64,000 bases of DNA from Mesorhizobium sp. (GCF_017306545.1 NZ_JAFKID010000014.1:62001-126000); one strand, 5' to 3'; shown: positions 17,172-26,722, counted from the stretch's first letter. The notes: a model not told the origin generated them from the sequence alone. A program made the numbers and translations.

Positions 17172-18101
17172 CTATTTCTGCAAAGCCGGTTTTTCGACAG
17201 GCGCGAGGTCGACGCCGTTGAGCTTGCCGATATAGGTGGCGAGCATCGGCACGAAATCCTCCGCGCCGCCGGCCGCGACTGCCGTGGCGAAGGCGTTCTT
17301 CGCCGCGTTGCCGAGCGGGTTGACCAGGCCGGCGGCATCCGCCATCGCCTCCAGATAGGTCAGGTCCTTCAGGCCGTTGGCGAGGATGAACTTGTGCGCG
17401 TCCCGGTCGCCTTCCAGCGTCCAGCGCATGAAGGTCTGGTAGAAGCCGCAATCCATGCGGCCGTTGCGGATGACGCTGTCGAAGCGGGCCGGCGAAATGC
17501 CGACCTTGGCGGCGAGTGCGAGCGCTTCGGAATAGAGCGCGGCATAGCCGAGCGAGATGAAATTGTTGAGCAGCTTCATGCGGTGGCCGTCGCCGGTGCC
17601 GCCGATATGGACGATGCGGCCGGCCCACGTCTCCAGAACGGGCCTGAGCCGGGCGAAGACCGCATCCGGCGCGCCGACCATGGTGTCCAGCGTGCCTTCC
17701 CATGCCTCCTTCGGCGTGCGGCTCAGCGGCGCGTCGGCGAAGTCGATGCCGAGCGGCGCGAGTTCCGCCGCGAGCGTTGCCGTCGAGGTGGGATCGGCGG
17801 TCGAGCAATCGACGATGACGGAGCCGCGCGCCAGCCCGTCCTTCAGGCCGTTCGGGCCGCGCACGATCTCCTCGACCTGGCGCGAACCGGTGACGCAGAG
17901 AAAGACGATGGAGGAGGCTTCCGCCACCGCCTTCGGAGTCGCCGCCTCCTTCGCGCCGCGCGCCAGCATGTCCTCGGCGGTCTTGCGGTTCTTGCGGCCC
18001 AGGAAAGTCAGCGGATAGCCTTTCTCGACGATGTTCTTGGCCATGCCGTGCCCCATCAGGCCGAGCCCGATGAAGCCGATCCGTTCGCCTTGTGCCGTCA
18101 T
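17172..18101 (-). CDS. NAD(P)-dependent beta-hydroxyacid dehydrogenase (HIBADH family)
   Basis: This 309-aa enzyme belongs to the 3-hydroxyisobutyrate dehydrogenase/tartronate semialdehyde reductase family. The nucleotide-binding GFIGLGLMGHGMA is at the N-terminus, and the catalytic-lysine region is GDGHRMKLLNNFISLGYA. DAPLSRTPKEAWEGTLDTMVGA matches the family's substrate-binding stretch. The start at 18101 leaves a 193-base divergent gap to the FadR-type regulator, which probably controls it. Substrate unknown. Confidence 0.85.
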   Translation of the reverse strand: MTAQGERIGFIGLGLMGHGMAKNIVEKGYPLTFLGRKNRKTAEDMLARGAKEAATPKAVAEASSIVFLCVTGSRQVEEIVRGPNGLKDGLARGSVIVDCSTADPTSTATLAAELAPLGIDFADAPLSRTPKEAWEGTLDTMVGAPDAVFARLRPVLETWAGRIVHIGGTGDGHRMKLLNNFISLGYAALYSEALALAAKVGISPARFDSVIRNGRMDCGFYQTFMRWTLEGDRDAHKFILANGLKDLTYLEAMADAAGLVNPLGNAAKNAFATAVAAGGAEDFVPMLATYIGKLNGVDLAPVEKPALQK

Positions 18102-18169
18102 GTCGTCCTGTCCCGTGAAGTGATGCCGTCGTGACGATAGGCCATTGCGAGGCCGGAGTCGCGGAGTAT

Positions 18170-18180
18170 TTGTCAGATAA
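18170..18180. promoter_or_regulatory. Candidate GntR/FadR-type operator
   Basis: TTGTCAGATAA is an imperfect 11-base palindrome (8 of 11 positions symmetrical) between the divergent dehydrogenase and GntR-family regulator genes. It resembles the short TTGT-nnn-ACAA-like sites of FadR-subfamily regulators. Only one copy was noticed, so the assignment is tentative. Confidence 0.3.
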
Positions 18181-18294
18181 TTGAACGCCATTGCCGCGAT
18201 GCGGTCAACTTGTCGGCGGCGGCGAAATCGACACCTTGGCTGTCGCTTTCGGGCTCGGGCGTGTATAGCGTGGCGGGCGATCGGGAAGGGCGGG

Positions 18295-19071
18295 ATGAGC
18301 CAGACGACATCGAAACGGAAAGCGACGGCGGCGCAAGCGGCCGAGAGCAGGACCGGGGCTGGCGGGCGCGCCGGCGGCGCCAGCGTGCACGCCTCGGTGG
18401 CCAACGAGATCGGTTCGCGCATCGTGCGCGGCGACTATCCGCCCGGTTCCATCCTGCCCAACGAGGCGCAGTGGTCGCAGACCTTCAACGTCAGCCGCTC
18501 GGCCGTGCGCGAGGCCATCAAGATGCTGATGGCCAAGAGCCTGCTCGCCTCGCGCCCCAAGGTCGGCAGCCGGGTGGAGCCGCGCGAGCGCTGGAACCTG
18601 CTCGACCGCGACGTGCTCGCCTGGTACGCGACCTCGCCGGGGCGTGAAACCTTCATGCGCACCGTGCAGGAATTCCGCTACATCATCGAGCCGGAAGCCA
18701 CCGCCTTCGCAGCGGTCCGGCGCAGCGACGAGCAGATGGCCGAAATCAGCAAGGCTTGTCAGGACATGGGTGCCGCCACCTCGCTGGAAGCGCGCACCGA
18801 AGCCGACACACGCTTCCACCTCGCCATCCTGCGCGCCGCCGGCAACGACCTTTTGGTGCCGCTGGGCGTGCTGATCGAATCGGCCTTCGACCATCTCTTC
18901 CGCTATGTGACGCGCGAAGGCGACGATCTCGACCATGCGCAGAAGCTGCATGAGGCGATCGAACGCAACATCCGCCTGCGCCGCCCGGATGCGGCGCGCA
19001 ACGCGGTGCGCCGCCTGCTTTCCAACACCGACAGGATCATCGGTGCCAATCAGGCTCCGTCCGACGCCTGA
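18295..19071 (+). CDS. GntR-family regulator, FadR subfamily
   Basis: This 258-aa regulator has a basic, low-complexity N-terminal tail of ~25 residues, a winged helix (ANEIGSRIVRGDYPPGSILPNEAQWSQTFNVSRSAVREAIKML region, about 25-90), and an all-helical FCD effector domain (EFRYIIEPEATAFAAVRR). Metal-binding-type residues D/H of FCD proteins appear in ADTRFHLAI and KLHEAIE. The ATG at 18295 has GGAAGGG upstream. It is divergent from the dehydrogenase and 29 bases before the sulfatase gene, so it may control both. FCD members usually sense carboxylates or sugar acids. Confidence 0.88.
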   Translation: MSQTTSKRKATAAQAAESRTGAGGRAGGASVHASVANEIGSRIVRGDYPPGSILPNEAQWSQTFNVSRSAVREAIKMLMAKSLLASRPKVGSRVEPRERWNLLDRDVLAWYATSPGRETFMRTVQEFRYIIEPEATAFAAVRRSDEQMAEISKACQDMGAATSLEARTEADTRFHLAILRAAGNDLLVPLGVLIESAFDHLFRYVTREGDDLDHAQKLHEAIERNIRLRRPDAARNAVRRLLSNTDRIIGANQAPSDA

Positions 19072-19100
19072 CCAGTCACCTTTCCCATGAGGAGCAGACC

Positions 19101-20648
19101 ATGACGCAGCGGCCAAACGTGCTGTTCATCTGTGCCGACCAGTGGCGCGGCGACTGCATTTCGGCGCTCGGCCACCCGAACGTGAAAACGCCGAACCTCG
19201 ACGCGCTGGCCGCCGACGGCGTGCTGTTCACCAGCCATTTCGGCCAGTGCACGCCATGCGGCCCTTCGCGCACCAGCCTGCTCACCGGCCTCTACCTGAT
19301 GAACCACCGCTCGGGGCGCAACGGCACGCCGCTCGACGCCCGCCACACCAACGTGGCGCTGGAGGCGCGCAAGGCGGGCTATCGGCCGGCGCTGTTCGGC
19401 TATACCGACACCAGCGCCGATCCGCGCGGGCTAGACGCCAACGACCCGGCGCTGACGACCTATGAAAGCGTCATGCCGGGCTTCGAGGCCGCGCTTCATC
19501 TTCCCGACGAGATGGAAGAGTGGGTTGCCGACCTCGTCGCCAGGGGCTACGACCTGCCCGGCGGGCGTCACGACGTGTTCAAGCCGAAGCCCGGTTTCGA
19601 CAAGCCGGCCGACCGGGGTTTCCGCTATATCCCGACCGTCTATCCGGCCGAGCATAGCGAGGCGGCGTTCCTCACCGACGCCTTCCTGAAATGGCTTTCG
19701 GTGCGGCGCGACAGTCCGTGGTTCGCGCATTTCGTCTTCCTGCGCCCGCATCCGCCGTTGATCGCGCCGGAACCCTACAACGCCATGGTCGATCCGGCCG
19801 ACGTCGCCATGCCGGCACGGGCGGCCTCGCTGGAAGAGGAAAAGCGCCAGCACCCGATGCTGGCCTACGAGCTCGGCCGGATGAGCGAGCCCGGCCGCTA
19901 TGACGAGCATAGCCCTTTCGATCCGGTTTCGGCCGACGACCTCGAAATCCGCCAGATGCGGGCGACCTATTACGGACTGATTGCCGAGGTCGACCATCAT
20001 CTCGGCCGCATCGTCGAGCACTTGAAGGCGACCGGCGAATACGACCGCACGCTGATCGTCGTCACCAGCGACCATGCCGAGATGCTGGGCGAGCACCACG
20101 CCTGGGGCAAGGAAATCTATTTCGACCAGGCTTTTCGCCTGCCGCTGGTCATCCGCGATCCGCGCCGGGAGGCTGACGGCACGCGCGGCACGAAAGTGGA
20201 TGCCTTCACCGAGGCGGTGGACATTATGCCCACCATTCTGGAATGGCTGGACCTGCCGGTGCCACGACCCTGCGACGGCTGTTCGCTGCTGCCGCTGATC
20301 GAGGGTACGACGCCGCAGAATTGGCGCCAGCACGTGTTCTTCGAGCACGATTTCCGTACCGTGGCGACGCAGAAAGCGGAGACGGCGCTGGGCCTATCGT
20401 CCGATCGGTGCAACTACGCAGTGGTGCGTGGGCGACGCTACAAATACGTTCACTTCGCCGGCCTGCCGCCGCTTTTGTTCGACCTCGAAAACGATCCGCA
20501 CGAGGCGGAAAATCTCGCCGGTCGTCCGGAGATGGCCGCGACGGTTCTGGCCTGCGCCCAGACGATGCTGGATTGGCGACTCAGCCACGCCGACCGCACG
20601 CTGACCAACATGTTCATCACCAAGGACGGTCTGGTGTCGCGGCCCTAA
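19101..20648 (+). CDS. Sulfatase-family hydrolase, phosphonate monoesterase type
   Basis: This 515-aa alkaline-phosphatase-superfamily enzyme has the formylglycine signature C53-G-P-S-R57 (TPCGPSRTSLLTG), an N-terminal metal site around FICADQWRGD, and a C-terminal metal site VVTSDHAEMLGEHHAWGK. The stretch LYLMNHRSGRNGTPLD resembles rhizobial/Burkholderia phosphonate monoester hydrolases, which also act on phosphodiesters and sulfate esters. No signal peptide is seen, so it is likely cytoplasmic. An FGly-generating enzyme must be encoded elsewhere. It follows the GntR gene by 29 bases. Confidence 0.88.
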   Translation: MTQRPNVLFICADQWRGDCISALGHPNVKTPNLDALAADGVLFTSHFGQCTPCGPSRTSLLTGLYLMNHRSGRNGTPLDARHTNVALEARKAGYRPALFGYTDTSADPRGLDANDPALTTYESVMPGFEAALHLPDEMEEWVADLVARGYDLPGGRHDVFKPKPGFDKPADRGFRYIPTVYPAEHSEAAFLTDAFLKWLSVRRDSPWFAHFVFLRPHPPLIAPEPYNAMVDPADVAMPARAASLEEEKRQHPMLAYELGRMSEPGRYDEHSPFDPVSADDLEIRQMRATYYGLIAEVDHHLGRIVEHLKATGEYDRTLIVVTSDHAEMLGEHHAWGKEIYFDQAFRLPLVIRDPRREADGTRGTKVDAFTEAVDIMPTILEWLDLPVPRPCDGCSLLPLIEGTTPQNWRQHVFFEHDFRTVATQKAETALGLSSDRCNYAVVRGRRYKYVHFAGLPPLLFDLENDPHEAENLAGRPEMAATVLACAQTMLDWRLSHADRTLTNMFITKDGLVSRP

Positions 20649-20669
20649 GGGGCCGGCACGGAGGGCGCC

Positions 20670-20750
20670 TCAGTCCTCCTTCTCGCGGCCGAAGGCGGCG
20701 CGCAACTCGTCCTTGGCGTCCTCCGGCAGCTTCTTCTGCACCTGCTCCTT
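20670..20750 (-). other. Possible short reading frame or gene remnant
   Basis: Downstream of the sulfatase, the minus strand encodes a charged peptide with a believable composition (LKEQVQKKLPEDAKDELRA, ending GREKED) that stops at 20670. A TTG at 20750 would give only 26 aa, and no ribosome site precedes it. The longer open frame running upstream to 20993 enters the MFS gene and has poor codon usage there. It may be the tail of a decayed gene or chance; listed because the gap has no other content. Confidence 0.2.
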
Positions 20751-20871
20751 CAATGACGGGAAGCGTGACCGCCGCTGGCGCGACGGCTTCCGTGGTGCTG
20801 GCGCTGCCGTCCGGCGGCTTGAAAGGGATAATGGCATGCACCAAGGCCGCCCGGCCGCGACGGAGCTTGTC

Positions 20872-22104
20872 ATGCTTTCTGCAAATGGGGTGCACGCGCC
20901 GGCCTCGCCGCTCGACGGGCCGCAAGCCTGGATGCGGCTCGTCGTCTCCCTGGCTCTGGGGACGATCGGCGGCGTCGGCATGTGGGCCGTCATCGTGGTG
21001 CTGCCGGCCGTGCAGGCAGAGTTCGGCGTCGACCGGGCGGATGCGTCGCTGCCCTATACCGCGACGATGGTCGGCTTCGCCCTCGGCAATGTCGTCATCG
21101 GCCGCGCCATCGACCGCATCGGCTACTGGCTTCCGGCGCTCGTCACCTCGATCATGCTCGGCCTTGGCTTCATTGCCGCGTCGTTGGCGATCTCCATCCT
21201 GCAATTTTCGCTGGCGCAGGGCATCCTGATCGGGGTGGGAACCGCGTCCACTTTCGGCCCGCTGATCGCCGACCTTTCGCACTGGTTCGACAAGCGTCGG
21301 GGGCTGGCGGTTTCGGCCGCCGCGACGGGCAGCTATCTTGCCGGAGCGCTGTGGCCGGCGCTCATCCCCGGTATCGCGGGCGCGCATGGCTGGCGGACCG
21401 CCTATGTCGTCATCGGCGTCGTCTGTATCGTGGCGATGGTGCCGCTGACGCTGATGCTGCGCGCCAAGCCTCCGCACGCCCAATCCGGCGACGGCAGCGG
21501 CGGCAGGGCGGTCCTGCCGATAGCGTTGTCGCCGGCAGGGTTGCAGGCGTTGCTTGTCGTCGCCGGCCTCGGTTGCTGCGTGGCGATGTCCATGCCGCAG
21601 GTCCATATCGTCGCCTATTGCATGGACCTCGGCTACGGCGTGGCGCGCGGCGCGGACATGCTGTCGATCATGATGGCGGCGGGCATCGTCAGCCGGATCG
21701 CGTCGGGTTTCCTCGCCGACCGCATCGGCGGCATCAGGACCTTGTTGACGGGCTCCCTGCTGCAAGGCATGGCGCTCCTGCTTTACATCCCGTTCGACGG
21801 GCTCGCCTCGCTTTACGTGGTGTCGCTGATTTTCGGCCTGTCGCAAGGCGGCATCGTGCCCTGCTATGCGGTGATCGTGCGCGAATACATGCCGGCGGCC
21901 GAAGCCGGACAGCGCGTCGGCATCGTCATCATGGCGACCATTCTCGGCATGGCGATCGGCGGCTGGATGTCGGGCTGGATCTACGACCTGACCGGCTCCT
22001 ATAGCGCCGCCTTCCTGAACGGCATTGCCTGGAACCTTCTGAACGTCACCGCCATGGTGCTTGTCTTCTGGTCGGCGCGGCGGGCCTTGCCGGCGCGGTC
22101 GTAG
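20872..22104 (+). CDS. MFS transporter
   Basis: This 410-aa major facilitator protein has about 12 hydrophobic segments and the loop motif GRAIDRIGYWLPAL between segments 2 and 3. It resembles CynX/NimT and monocarboxylate-type MFS proteins. ATG at 20872 has GGAG seven bases upstream; an ATG at 20836 in the same frame would add 12 residues. Substrate unknown; closeness to the sulfatase may be coincidental. It converges on the Rrf2 gene. Confidence 0.85.
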   Translation: MLSANGVHAPASPLDGPQAWMRLVVSLALGTIGGVGMWAVIVVLPAVQAEFGVDRADASLPYTATMVGFALGNVVIGRAIDRIGYWLPALVTSIMLGLGFIAASLAISILQFSLAQGILIGVGTASTFGPLIADLSHWFDKRRGLAVSAAATGSYLAGALWPALIPGIAGAHGWRTAYVVIGVVCIVAMVPLTLMLRAKPPHAQSGDGSGGRAVLPIALSPAGLQALLVVAGLGCCVAMSMPQVHIVAYCMDLGYGVARGADMLSIMMAAGIVSRIASGFLADRIGGIRTLLTGSLLQGMALLLYIPFDGLASLYVVSLIFGLSQGGIVPCYAVIVREYMPAAEAGQRVGIVIMATILGMAIGGWMSGWIYDLTGSYSAAFLNGIAWNLLNVTAMVLVFWSARRALPARS

Positions 22105-22125
22105 GTCAGGCCGGTCCGTCGTTCT

Positions 22126-22575
22126 CTACTGGCGCGTGGCCAACTCCGGCGGAAAATCGTCGTTGTCGGCGTCGCGCATGGCGGCGAGGCTGCGGTTGTC
22201 GAGCACGTCGGCGATCGCCTGGCGGACTTCCAGCATCATGTGGCGGACCTCGCAGGTCGCCTCGTCGCAATCCTCGCAGCGCTCGTAGCGGGTGCGGCTG
22301 GCACAGGAGATAGGCGCCAGCGGGCCGTCGAGGACGCGGATGACATGGCCGATCTTGATCTCCACCGCCGGACGGGCGAGGCGATAGCCGCCTTCCTTGC
22401 CCTTGCGGCTCTGGACGAAGCCGGCGTTGCGCAATTCGCCCAAAATGGCGTCGAGGAATTTCTTCGGGATGTTGTTCGCTTCCGCGATGTCGTGGACGAA
22501 GGCGAGTTGGCCGGCCGGAAGCCTGGACAGGTGCACGAGGGCCTTCAGCCCGTATTTGCCTTTTTTCGTGAGCAT
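22126..22575 (-). CDS. Rrf2-family regulator with cysteine cluster
   Basis: This 149-aa Rrf2 protein has an N-terminal winged helix (KGKYGLKALVHLSRLP, NNIPKKFLDAILGELRNAGF, GGYRLARP) and four clustered cysteines, C91, C100, C103 and C108, in the region that binds an Fe-S cluster in IscR-like members. It lies downstream of the sulfate importer genes on the same strand, separated by a terminator hairpin, so it has its own promoter. A CymR-like role in sulfur/cysteine control of the neighbouring importer is a reasonable inference. Confidence 0.85.
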   Translation of the reverse strand: MLTKKGKYGLKALVHLSRLPAGQLAFVHDIAEANNIPKKFLDAILGELRNAGFVQSRKGKEGGYRLARPAVEIKIGHVIRVLDGPLAPISCASRTRYERCEDCDEATCEVRHMMLEVRQAIADVLDNRSLAAMRDADNDDFPPELATRQ

Positions 22576-22745
22576 GCCTGAGACGAACCCGCCTTTCCCG
22601 ACCCGCCACGCGGGCTCTACCGCGTAACCGCCCCGTCGCGAGATACAACAAATTCCAGCGACATGGTATGGTATCGGCAAGGCGTTGACGCTTCCTGACC
22701 GGCGAGCCCTTTGAGCAAGGCGGCCTGCGCCTTGCCGGAAACGCA

Positions 22746-22767
22746 AAGGCCGGCTGCCGCCGGCCTT
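22746..22767 (-). terminator. Terminator hairpin after the distal sulfate-binding-protein gene
   Basis: AAGGCCGGC/GCCGGCCTT is a perfect 9-bp stem with a 4-base loop, 21 bases beyond the sbp stop. On the minus strand the right arm runs into TTTGCGTTT. It probably ends the sulfate-importer transcript before the Rrf2 gene. Confidence 0.6.
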
Positions 22768-22788
22768 CCGTCGCGTTTGAACGAGACG

Positions 22789-23775
22789 TCAGCGATTGCC
22801 GTAGATCTGGTCGAGCAGCGCGCCTTCGGCGAAATGGTCGGCCTTGACCTTGTCCCAGCCGCCGAAGACGTCCTCGACGGTGACGAGGCGGACTTGCGGG
22901 AACTTGTCCTTGAACTTGGCCGCCACGGCCTCGTCGTGGACGCGCAGGCTGTACTCGGCCTCGATCTCCTGCGCCTTCGGCGTGTAGAGGAAATCGAGAT
23001 AGGTCTTGGCAAGCTCCTCGCTGCCATGGTCCTTCGCCACCTTGTCGACGACGGCGACGGGGAACTCGGCCAGCAGAGAAACCGAAGGCGTCACCGGCTG
23101 GTAGTTGTCGGTGCCGTATTCCTTGGCGATGCCTTGCGTCTCGGATTCGAAGGTGATCAGCACGTCGCCGATGCCGCGCTCGGCGAAGGTCGTCGTGGCG
23201 CCGCGCCCGCCGGTGTCGAACACCGGGACATGCGAGAAGATCTTGGTGACGAACTCCTTCACCTTGTCCTTGTCGCCGTTGAATTTCTCCAACCCGTAGG
23301 CGTAGGCGGCGAGATAGGTGTAGCGCGCATTGCCGGAGGTCTTCGGGTTGGGGAAGATCACCTGCACGTCGTCGCGCGCCAGATCGTCCCAATCCTTGAT
23401 GTTCTTCGGATTGCCGGCGCGCACCAGGAAGGACGGCAGCGAATAGAAGGGCGAGGCGTTGTTGGGCAGCGCCTTTTGCCAATCGGCGGCGACATAGCCG
23501 TTCTTCACCAGGAAATCGATGTCCGGCACCTGGTTGAAGGTAACGACGTCGGCGCCGAGTCCTTCCACGATCGAGCGCGCCTGCTTGGAGGTGCCGGCAT
23601 GCGACTGGTCGACGGTGACGCCGGGGTGCTCCGCGACGAAAGCCTTGTTGACCGCCACGAACAGCTCCCGGCCGACGTCGTAGGAGGCGTTCAAGAGCTT
23701 GTCGGCGGCGTTGGCCGAGGCGCTGGCGAACAGCAGGGAGGCTATGGCCGCGCCGGCGAGAAGAAGGCGTTTCAT
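22789..23775 (-). CDS. sbp: Sulfate-binding protein, distal copy
   Basis: This 328-aa periplasmic sulfate/thiosulfate-binding protein has a signal peptide ending in SANA at about residue 24. The core has LLNASYDVGRELF, DQSHAGTSKQAR, FPNPKTSGNARYTYLAAY and PVFDTGGRGATTTF, the residues that line the sulfate pocket in Sbp/CysP. It lies 161 bases after cysA with its own ribosome site (CGGAG). It is only a distant paralogue of the copy at 26823-27866, so the cluster carries two receptors for one channel. Confidence 0.92.
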   Translation of the reverse strand: MKRLLLAGAAIASLLFASASANAADKLLNASYDVGRELFVAVNKAFVAEHPGVTVDQSHAGTSKQARSIVEGLGADVVTFNQVPDIDFLVKNGYVAADWQKALPNNASPFYSLPSFLVRAGNPKNIKDWDDLARDDVQVIFPNPKTSGNARYTYLAAYAYGLEKFNGDKDKVKEFVTKIFSHVPVFDTGGRGATTTFAERGIGDVLITFESETQGIAKEYGTDNYQPVTPSVSLLAEFPVAVVDKVAKDHGSEELAKTYLDFLYTPKAQEIEAEYSLRVHDEAVAAKFKDKFPQVRLVTVEDVFGGWDKVKADHFAEGALLDQIYGNR

Positions 23776-23835
23776 GAAGGCTCCGTGGGATGCGAAAAAA
23801 TCTGCCGGAACCATAGCCGACGCCTACCCGAAAAC

Positions 23836-23853
23836 GAGAAACCGCGGTTTCTC
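23836..23853 (-). terminator. Perfect 18-base palindrome between cysA and distal sbp
   Basis: GAGAAACCGCGGTTTCTC is perfectly self-complementary, with flanking CCTACC/GGTAGG that can extend pairing imperfectly. On the minus strand it is followed by GTTTTC and lies about 85 bases after the cysA stop and 60 bases before the sbp start. It could be a terminator that partly isolates sbp, or an operator for it. Confidence 0.4.
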
Positions 23854-23936
23854 CGGTAGGGGCGTCTCGGAATTTCGTCCCATATTTATTGGCGTAAGAG
23901 GAACCACATTCCAGGGATCGGCGACATTCCGCCTCG

Positions 23937-24980
23937 TCAGTCCGCGCGCGGAAACAGCTTCCATTTGCGCGGGCGGAAGGCGATGCGGCTCTTGTTCGCG
24001 GCGGCATGGTCGATGGGCAGTTCGATCTCGACCCGCTGCCGGTCGCCTCCGACTTCCAGTTCGACGCGCCGCGTCTCGGCGACGCGGCGGCTGTTGACGA
24101 CGGTGCCGGCGATGCAGCCGCCGCAGCCGTCGAGTAGTTCCACGTCGTGCGGCCGGAAGAACAGCGTCGCCGGCCCGGCAGGCACGTCTGGCGCAGACAG
24201 GCCGATCGGCCGTTCGGCAAGCCACACCTGGCCGTCCTCGACCCTTGCCGGCAGGGAGCTGGAATCGCCGATGAAGCCGTAGACGAAGGGGGAGTTGGGC
24301 GTGTCGTAGACCTCGTCGGCCGTGCCGACCTGCTCGATGCGGCCCTGGCTCATGACGACGACGCGGTCGGCCAGCTCCAGCGCTTCCTCCTGGTCGTGGG
24401 TGACGAAGACCGTGGTGTGGCCGGTGGTGTCGTGGATGTCGCGCAGCCAGCGGCGCAGGTCGCGCCGCACCTGGGCGTCGAGCGCGCCGAACGGCTCGTC
24501 GAGCAAGAGCACCGCCGGCTCGATCGCCATGGCGCGGGCGAGCGCGACGCGCTGGCGCTGGCCGCCGGAAAGCTGTGCCGGATAGCGCTTTTCGAGGCCA
24601 GAAAGCTGGACGAGATCGAGCAATTCGGAAGCGCGGCGGCGGATTTCCTCGGCCGGCGGGCGGGTGGCGCCGGGGCGCACCTTGAGGCCGAAGCCGATGT
24701 TGTCGGCCACCGTCATGTGGCGGAACAGGGCGTAGTGCTGGAAGACGAAGCCGACATTGCGCTGCTGGATCGATTTCAGCGAAGCGTCGTCCTCGCCGAA
24801 GAAGATTTTTCCCCGCGTCGGGCGCTCCAGCCCGGCGATGAGGCGCAGCAGCGTCGTCTTTCCGGAGCCGGACGGGCCGAGTAGCGCGATCAGTTCGCCC
24901 GACCTGATGTCGAGCGACACGTCGTGCAGCGCCGGAAACCGGTCGAATTCCTTGCGCACGTTGGCTACGCGAACTTCCAT
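23937..24980 (-). CDS. cysA: Sulfate/thiosulfate ABC ATP-binding protein
   Basis: This 347-aa ATPase belongs to the sulfate importer. Walker A GPSGSGKT is at residues 35-42; LSGGQRQR, Walker B VLLLDEPFGALD and a switch histidine (VFVTHDQEEA) follow. The C-terminal ~100 residues form a TOBE/regulatory domain. ATG at 24980 was chosen because it matches the CysA N-terminus (MEVRVANVRKEF); the longer open frame overlaps cysW. It is 13 bases after cysW. Confidence 0.95.
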   Translation of the reverse strand: MEVRVANVRKEFDRFPALHDVSLDIRSGELIALLGPSGSGKTTLLRLIAGLERPTRGKIFFGEDDASLKSIQQRNVGFVFQHYALFRHMTVADNIGFGLKVRPGATRPPAEEIRRRASELLDLVQLSGLEKRYPAQLSGGQRQRVALARAMAIEPAVLLLDEPFGALDAQVRRDLRRWLRDIHDTTGHTTVFVTHDQEEALELADRVVVMSQGRIEQVGTADEVYDTPNSPFVYGFIGDSSSLPARVEDGQVWLAERPIGLSAPDVPAGPATLFFRPHDVELLDGCGGCIAGTVVNSRRVAETRRVELEVGGDRQRVEIELPIDHAAANKSRIAFRPRKWKLFPRAD

Positions 24981-24993
24981 CGCTTTTTCCCTG

Positions 24994-25878
24994 TCAGTGT
25001 CCGCGCGTCGCGGCGATCTCGGCGCCGTAGCGCATTTCAAGCACGGTCTTCAGCACCAGCGTCACCAGCGCCAGCCCGGCCAGCAGCGAGGCGACGGCGA
25101 AGGCGCCGACGGCGTTGTATTCGTTGTAGAGGATCTCGACATGCAGCGGCATGGTGTTGGTCTGGCCGCGTATGTGGCCCGACACCACCGAGACGGCGCC
25201 GAACTCGCCCATGGCGCGGGCGTTGCACAAAAGCACGCCGTAGAGCAGTCCCCATTTGATGTTGGGCAAGGTGACGTACCAGAAGGCCTGCCAGCCGCTG
25301 GCGCCGAGCGAAAGGGCGGCCTCCTCGTCGCCGGTGCCCTGTTCCTGCATCAGCGGGATCAGTTCGCGCGCGACGAAGGGGAAGGTGACGAAGACGGTGG
25401 CCAGAACGATGCCCGGCACGGCGAACAGGATCTCGATGCCGTGCGCCTTGAGCCAGGGGCCGAGCACCGACTGGGCGCCGAACAGGAGCACGTAGACGAG
25501 GCCGGAAATGACCGGGGATACGGAAAAGGGGAGATCGACCAGCGTGGTCAGGAAAGCCTTGCCCTTGAACTCGAACTTGGCGATCGCCCAGGCGGCGGCA
25601 ACGCCGAAGACGAGGTTCAGCGGCACCGAGATGGCCGCCACGATCAGGGTCAGTTTGATCGCCGAAAGCGTGTCGCCGTCGCTGAGCGAGGTCAGGTAGG
25701 TCGCAGCGCCTTTGGCGAAAGCCTGGCTGAAAACAATGACGAGCGGCAGGACGAGGAACAGGGCCAGGAAGACGAAGGCGATCGCCATCAACACCGCGCG
25801 CGCCGGGCGGCTTTCGGTGATCGCCGCCGACGTCGCCTCGTGCTCGGGATCGTAAGTCTCGATGTGCGGATCAGCCAT
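24994..25878 (-). CDS. cysW: Sulfate ABC permease CysW
   Basis: This is an inner-membrane permease of 294 aa with about six membrane segments and the EAA-type loop [48 protein letters not shown] is a CysW hallmark. Its start lies within the end of cysT (8-base overlap), coupling the two subunits of the channel. Confidence 0.95.
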   Translation of the reverse strand: MADPHIETYDPEHEATSAAITESRPARAVLMAIAFVFLALFLVLPLVIVFSQAFAKGAATYLTSLSDGDTLSAIKLTLIVAAISVPLNLVFGVAAAWAIAKFEFKGKAFLTTLVDLPFSVSPVISGLVYVLLFGAQSVLGPWLKAHGIEILFAVPGIVLATVFVTFPFVARELIPLMQEQGTGDEEAALSLGASGWQAFWYVTLPNIKWGLLYGVLLCNARAMGEFGAVSVVSGHIRGQTNTMPLHVEILYNEYNAVGAFAVASLLAGLALVTLVLKTVLEMRYGAEIAATRGH

Positions 25879-26722
25879 AGCGCTTGCGGCTCCACGACTG
25901 GAGGAGGTTGATGACGAACAGCATCAGGAAGGACAGCGCCAGCATCACCGCGGCGATGGCTGTGGCGGCAGCGTAATTGTACTCCTCCAGCCGGATGACG
26001 ATGAGCAGCGGTGCGATCTCGGAAACGTTGGGCAAGTTGCCGGCGATGAAGATGACCGAGCCGTATTCGCCGACGCCACGCGCGAAGGAGAGCGCGAAGC
26101 CGGTGACGACGGCGGGCAGCAGCCCCGGCGCCAGCACGCGGGTGATGGTCTGGAAACGGCTGGCGCCCAGGGTCGCTGCCGCTTCCTCCACTTCCTTGTC
26201 GATCTCCTCGATGATCGGCTGTACCGTGCGCACGACGAAAGGCAGGCCGATGAAGATGAGCGCCATGACGATGCCGAGCGGCGAATAGGCCACCTTGATG
26301 CCGAGCGCCATCGGCGGCTTTCCGAGCCAGCCGTTCGGCGCGTAGAGCGTGGTCAGCGCGATGCCGGCCACCGCCGTCGGCAGCGCGAAGGGCAGATCCA
26401 CCATGGCATCGACGATGCGCCGGCCGGGAAACCGGTAGCGGACCAGCACCCAGGCGACGACGGTGCCGAAGACGACGTTGACGGCGGCGGCGATCAGCGC
26501 GGTGCCGAAGCTGATTTCAAGGGCGTGAAGGGTGCGCCGGTCGAGCGCGATGCGCCAGAAATCGGCCCAGCCGAGGGCGGCCGAGCGCCAGGCAAGGCCC
26601 GACAATGGGATCAGGATGATGAGGGTGAGGTAGGCAAGCGAGAAGCCGAGCGTCAGTCCGAAACCCGGAATGACGCTCGGCTGCCTGAACCGCCACCCCG
26701 TGCGGGTGGTTGCGTTGCTCAT
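25871..26722 (-). CDS. cysT: Sulfate ABC permease CysT
   Basis: This 283-aa permease is the partner of CysW. It has the CysT-type pattern [24 protein letters not shown] near the N-terminus, the EAA loop [22 protein letters not shown] and [16 protein letters not shown]. It follows the proximal binding-protein gene by 100 bases, which contain a strong hairpin. Confidence 0.95.
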   Translation of the reverse strand: MSNATTRTGWRFRQPSVIPGFGLTLGFSLAYLTLIILIPLSGLAWRSAALGWADFWRIALDRRTLHALEISFGTALIAAAVNVVFGTVVAWVLVRYRFPGRRIVDAMVDLPFALPTAVAGIALTTLYAPNGWLGKPPMALGIKVAYSPLGIVMALIFIGLPFVVRTVQPIIEEIDKEVEEAAATLGASRFQTITRVLAPGLLPAVVTGFALSFARGVGEYGSVIFIAGNLPNVSEIAPLLIVIRLEEYNYAAATAIAAVMLALSFLMLFVINLLQSWSRKRYG

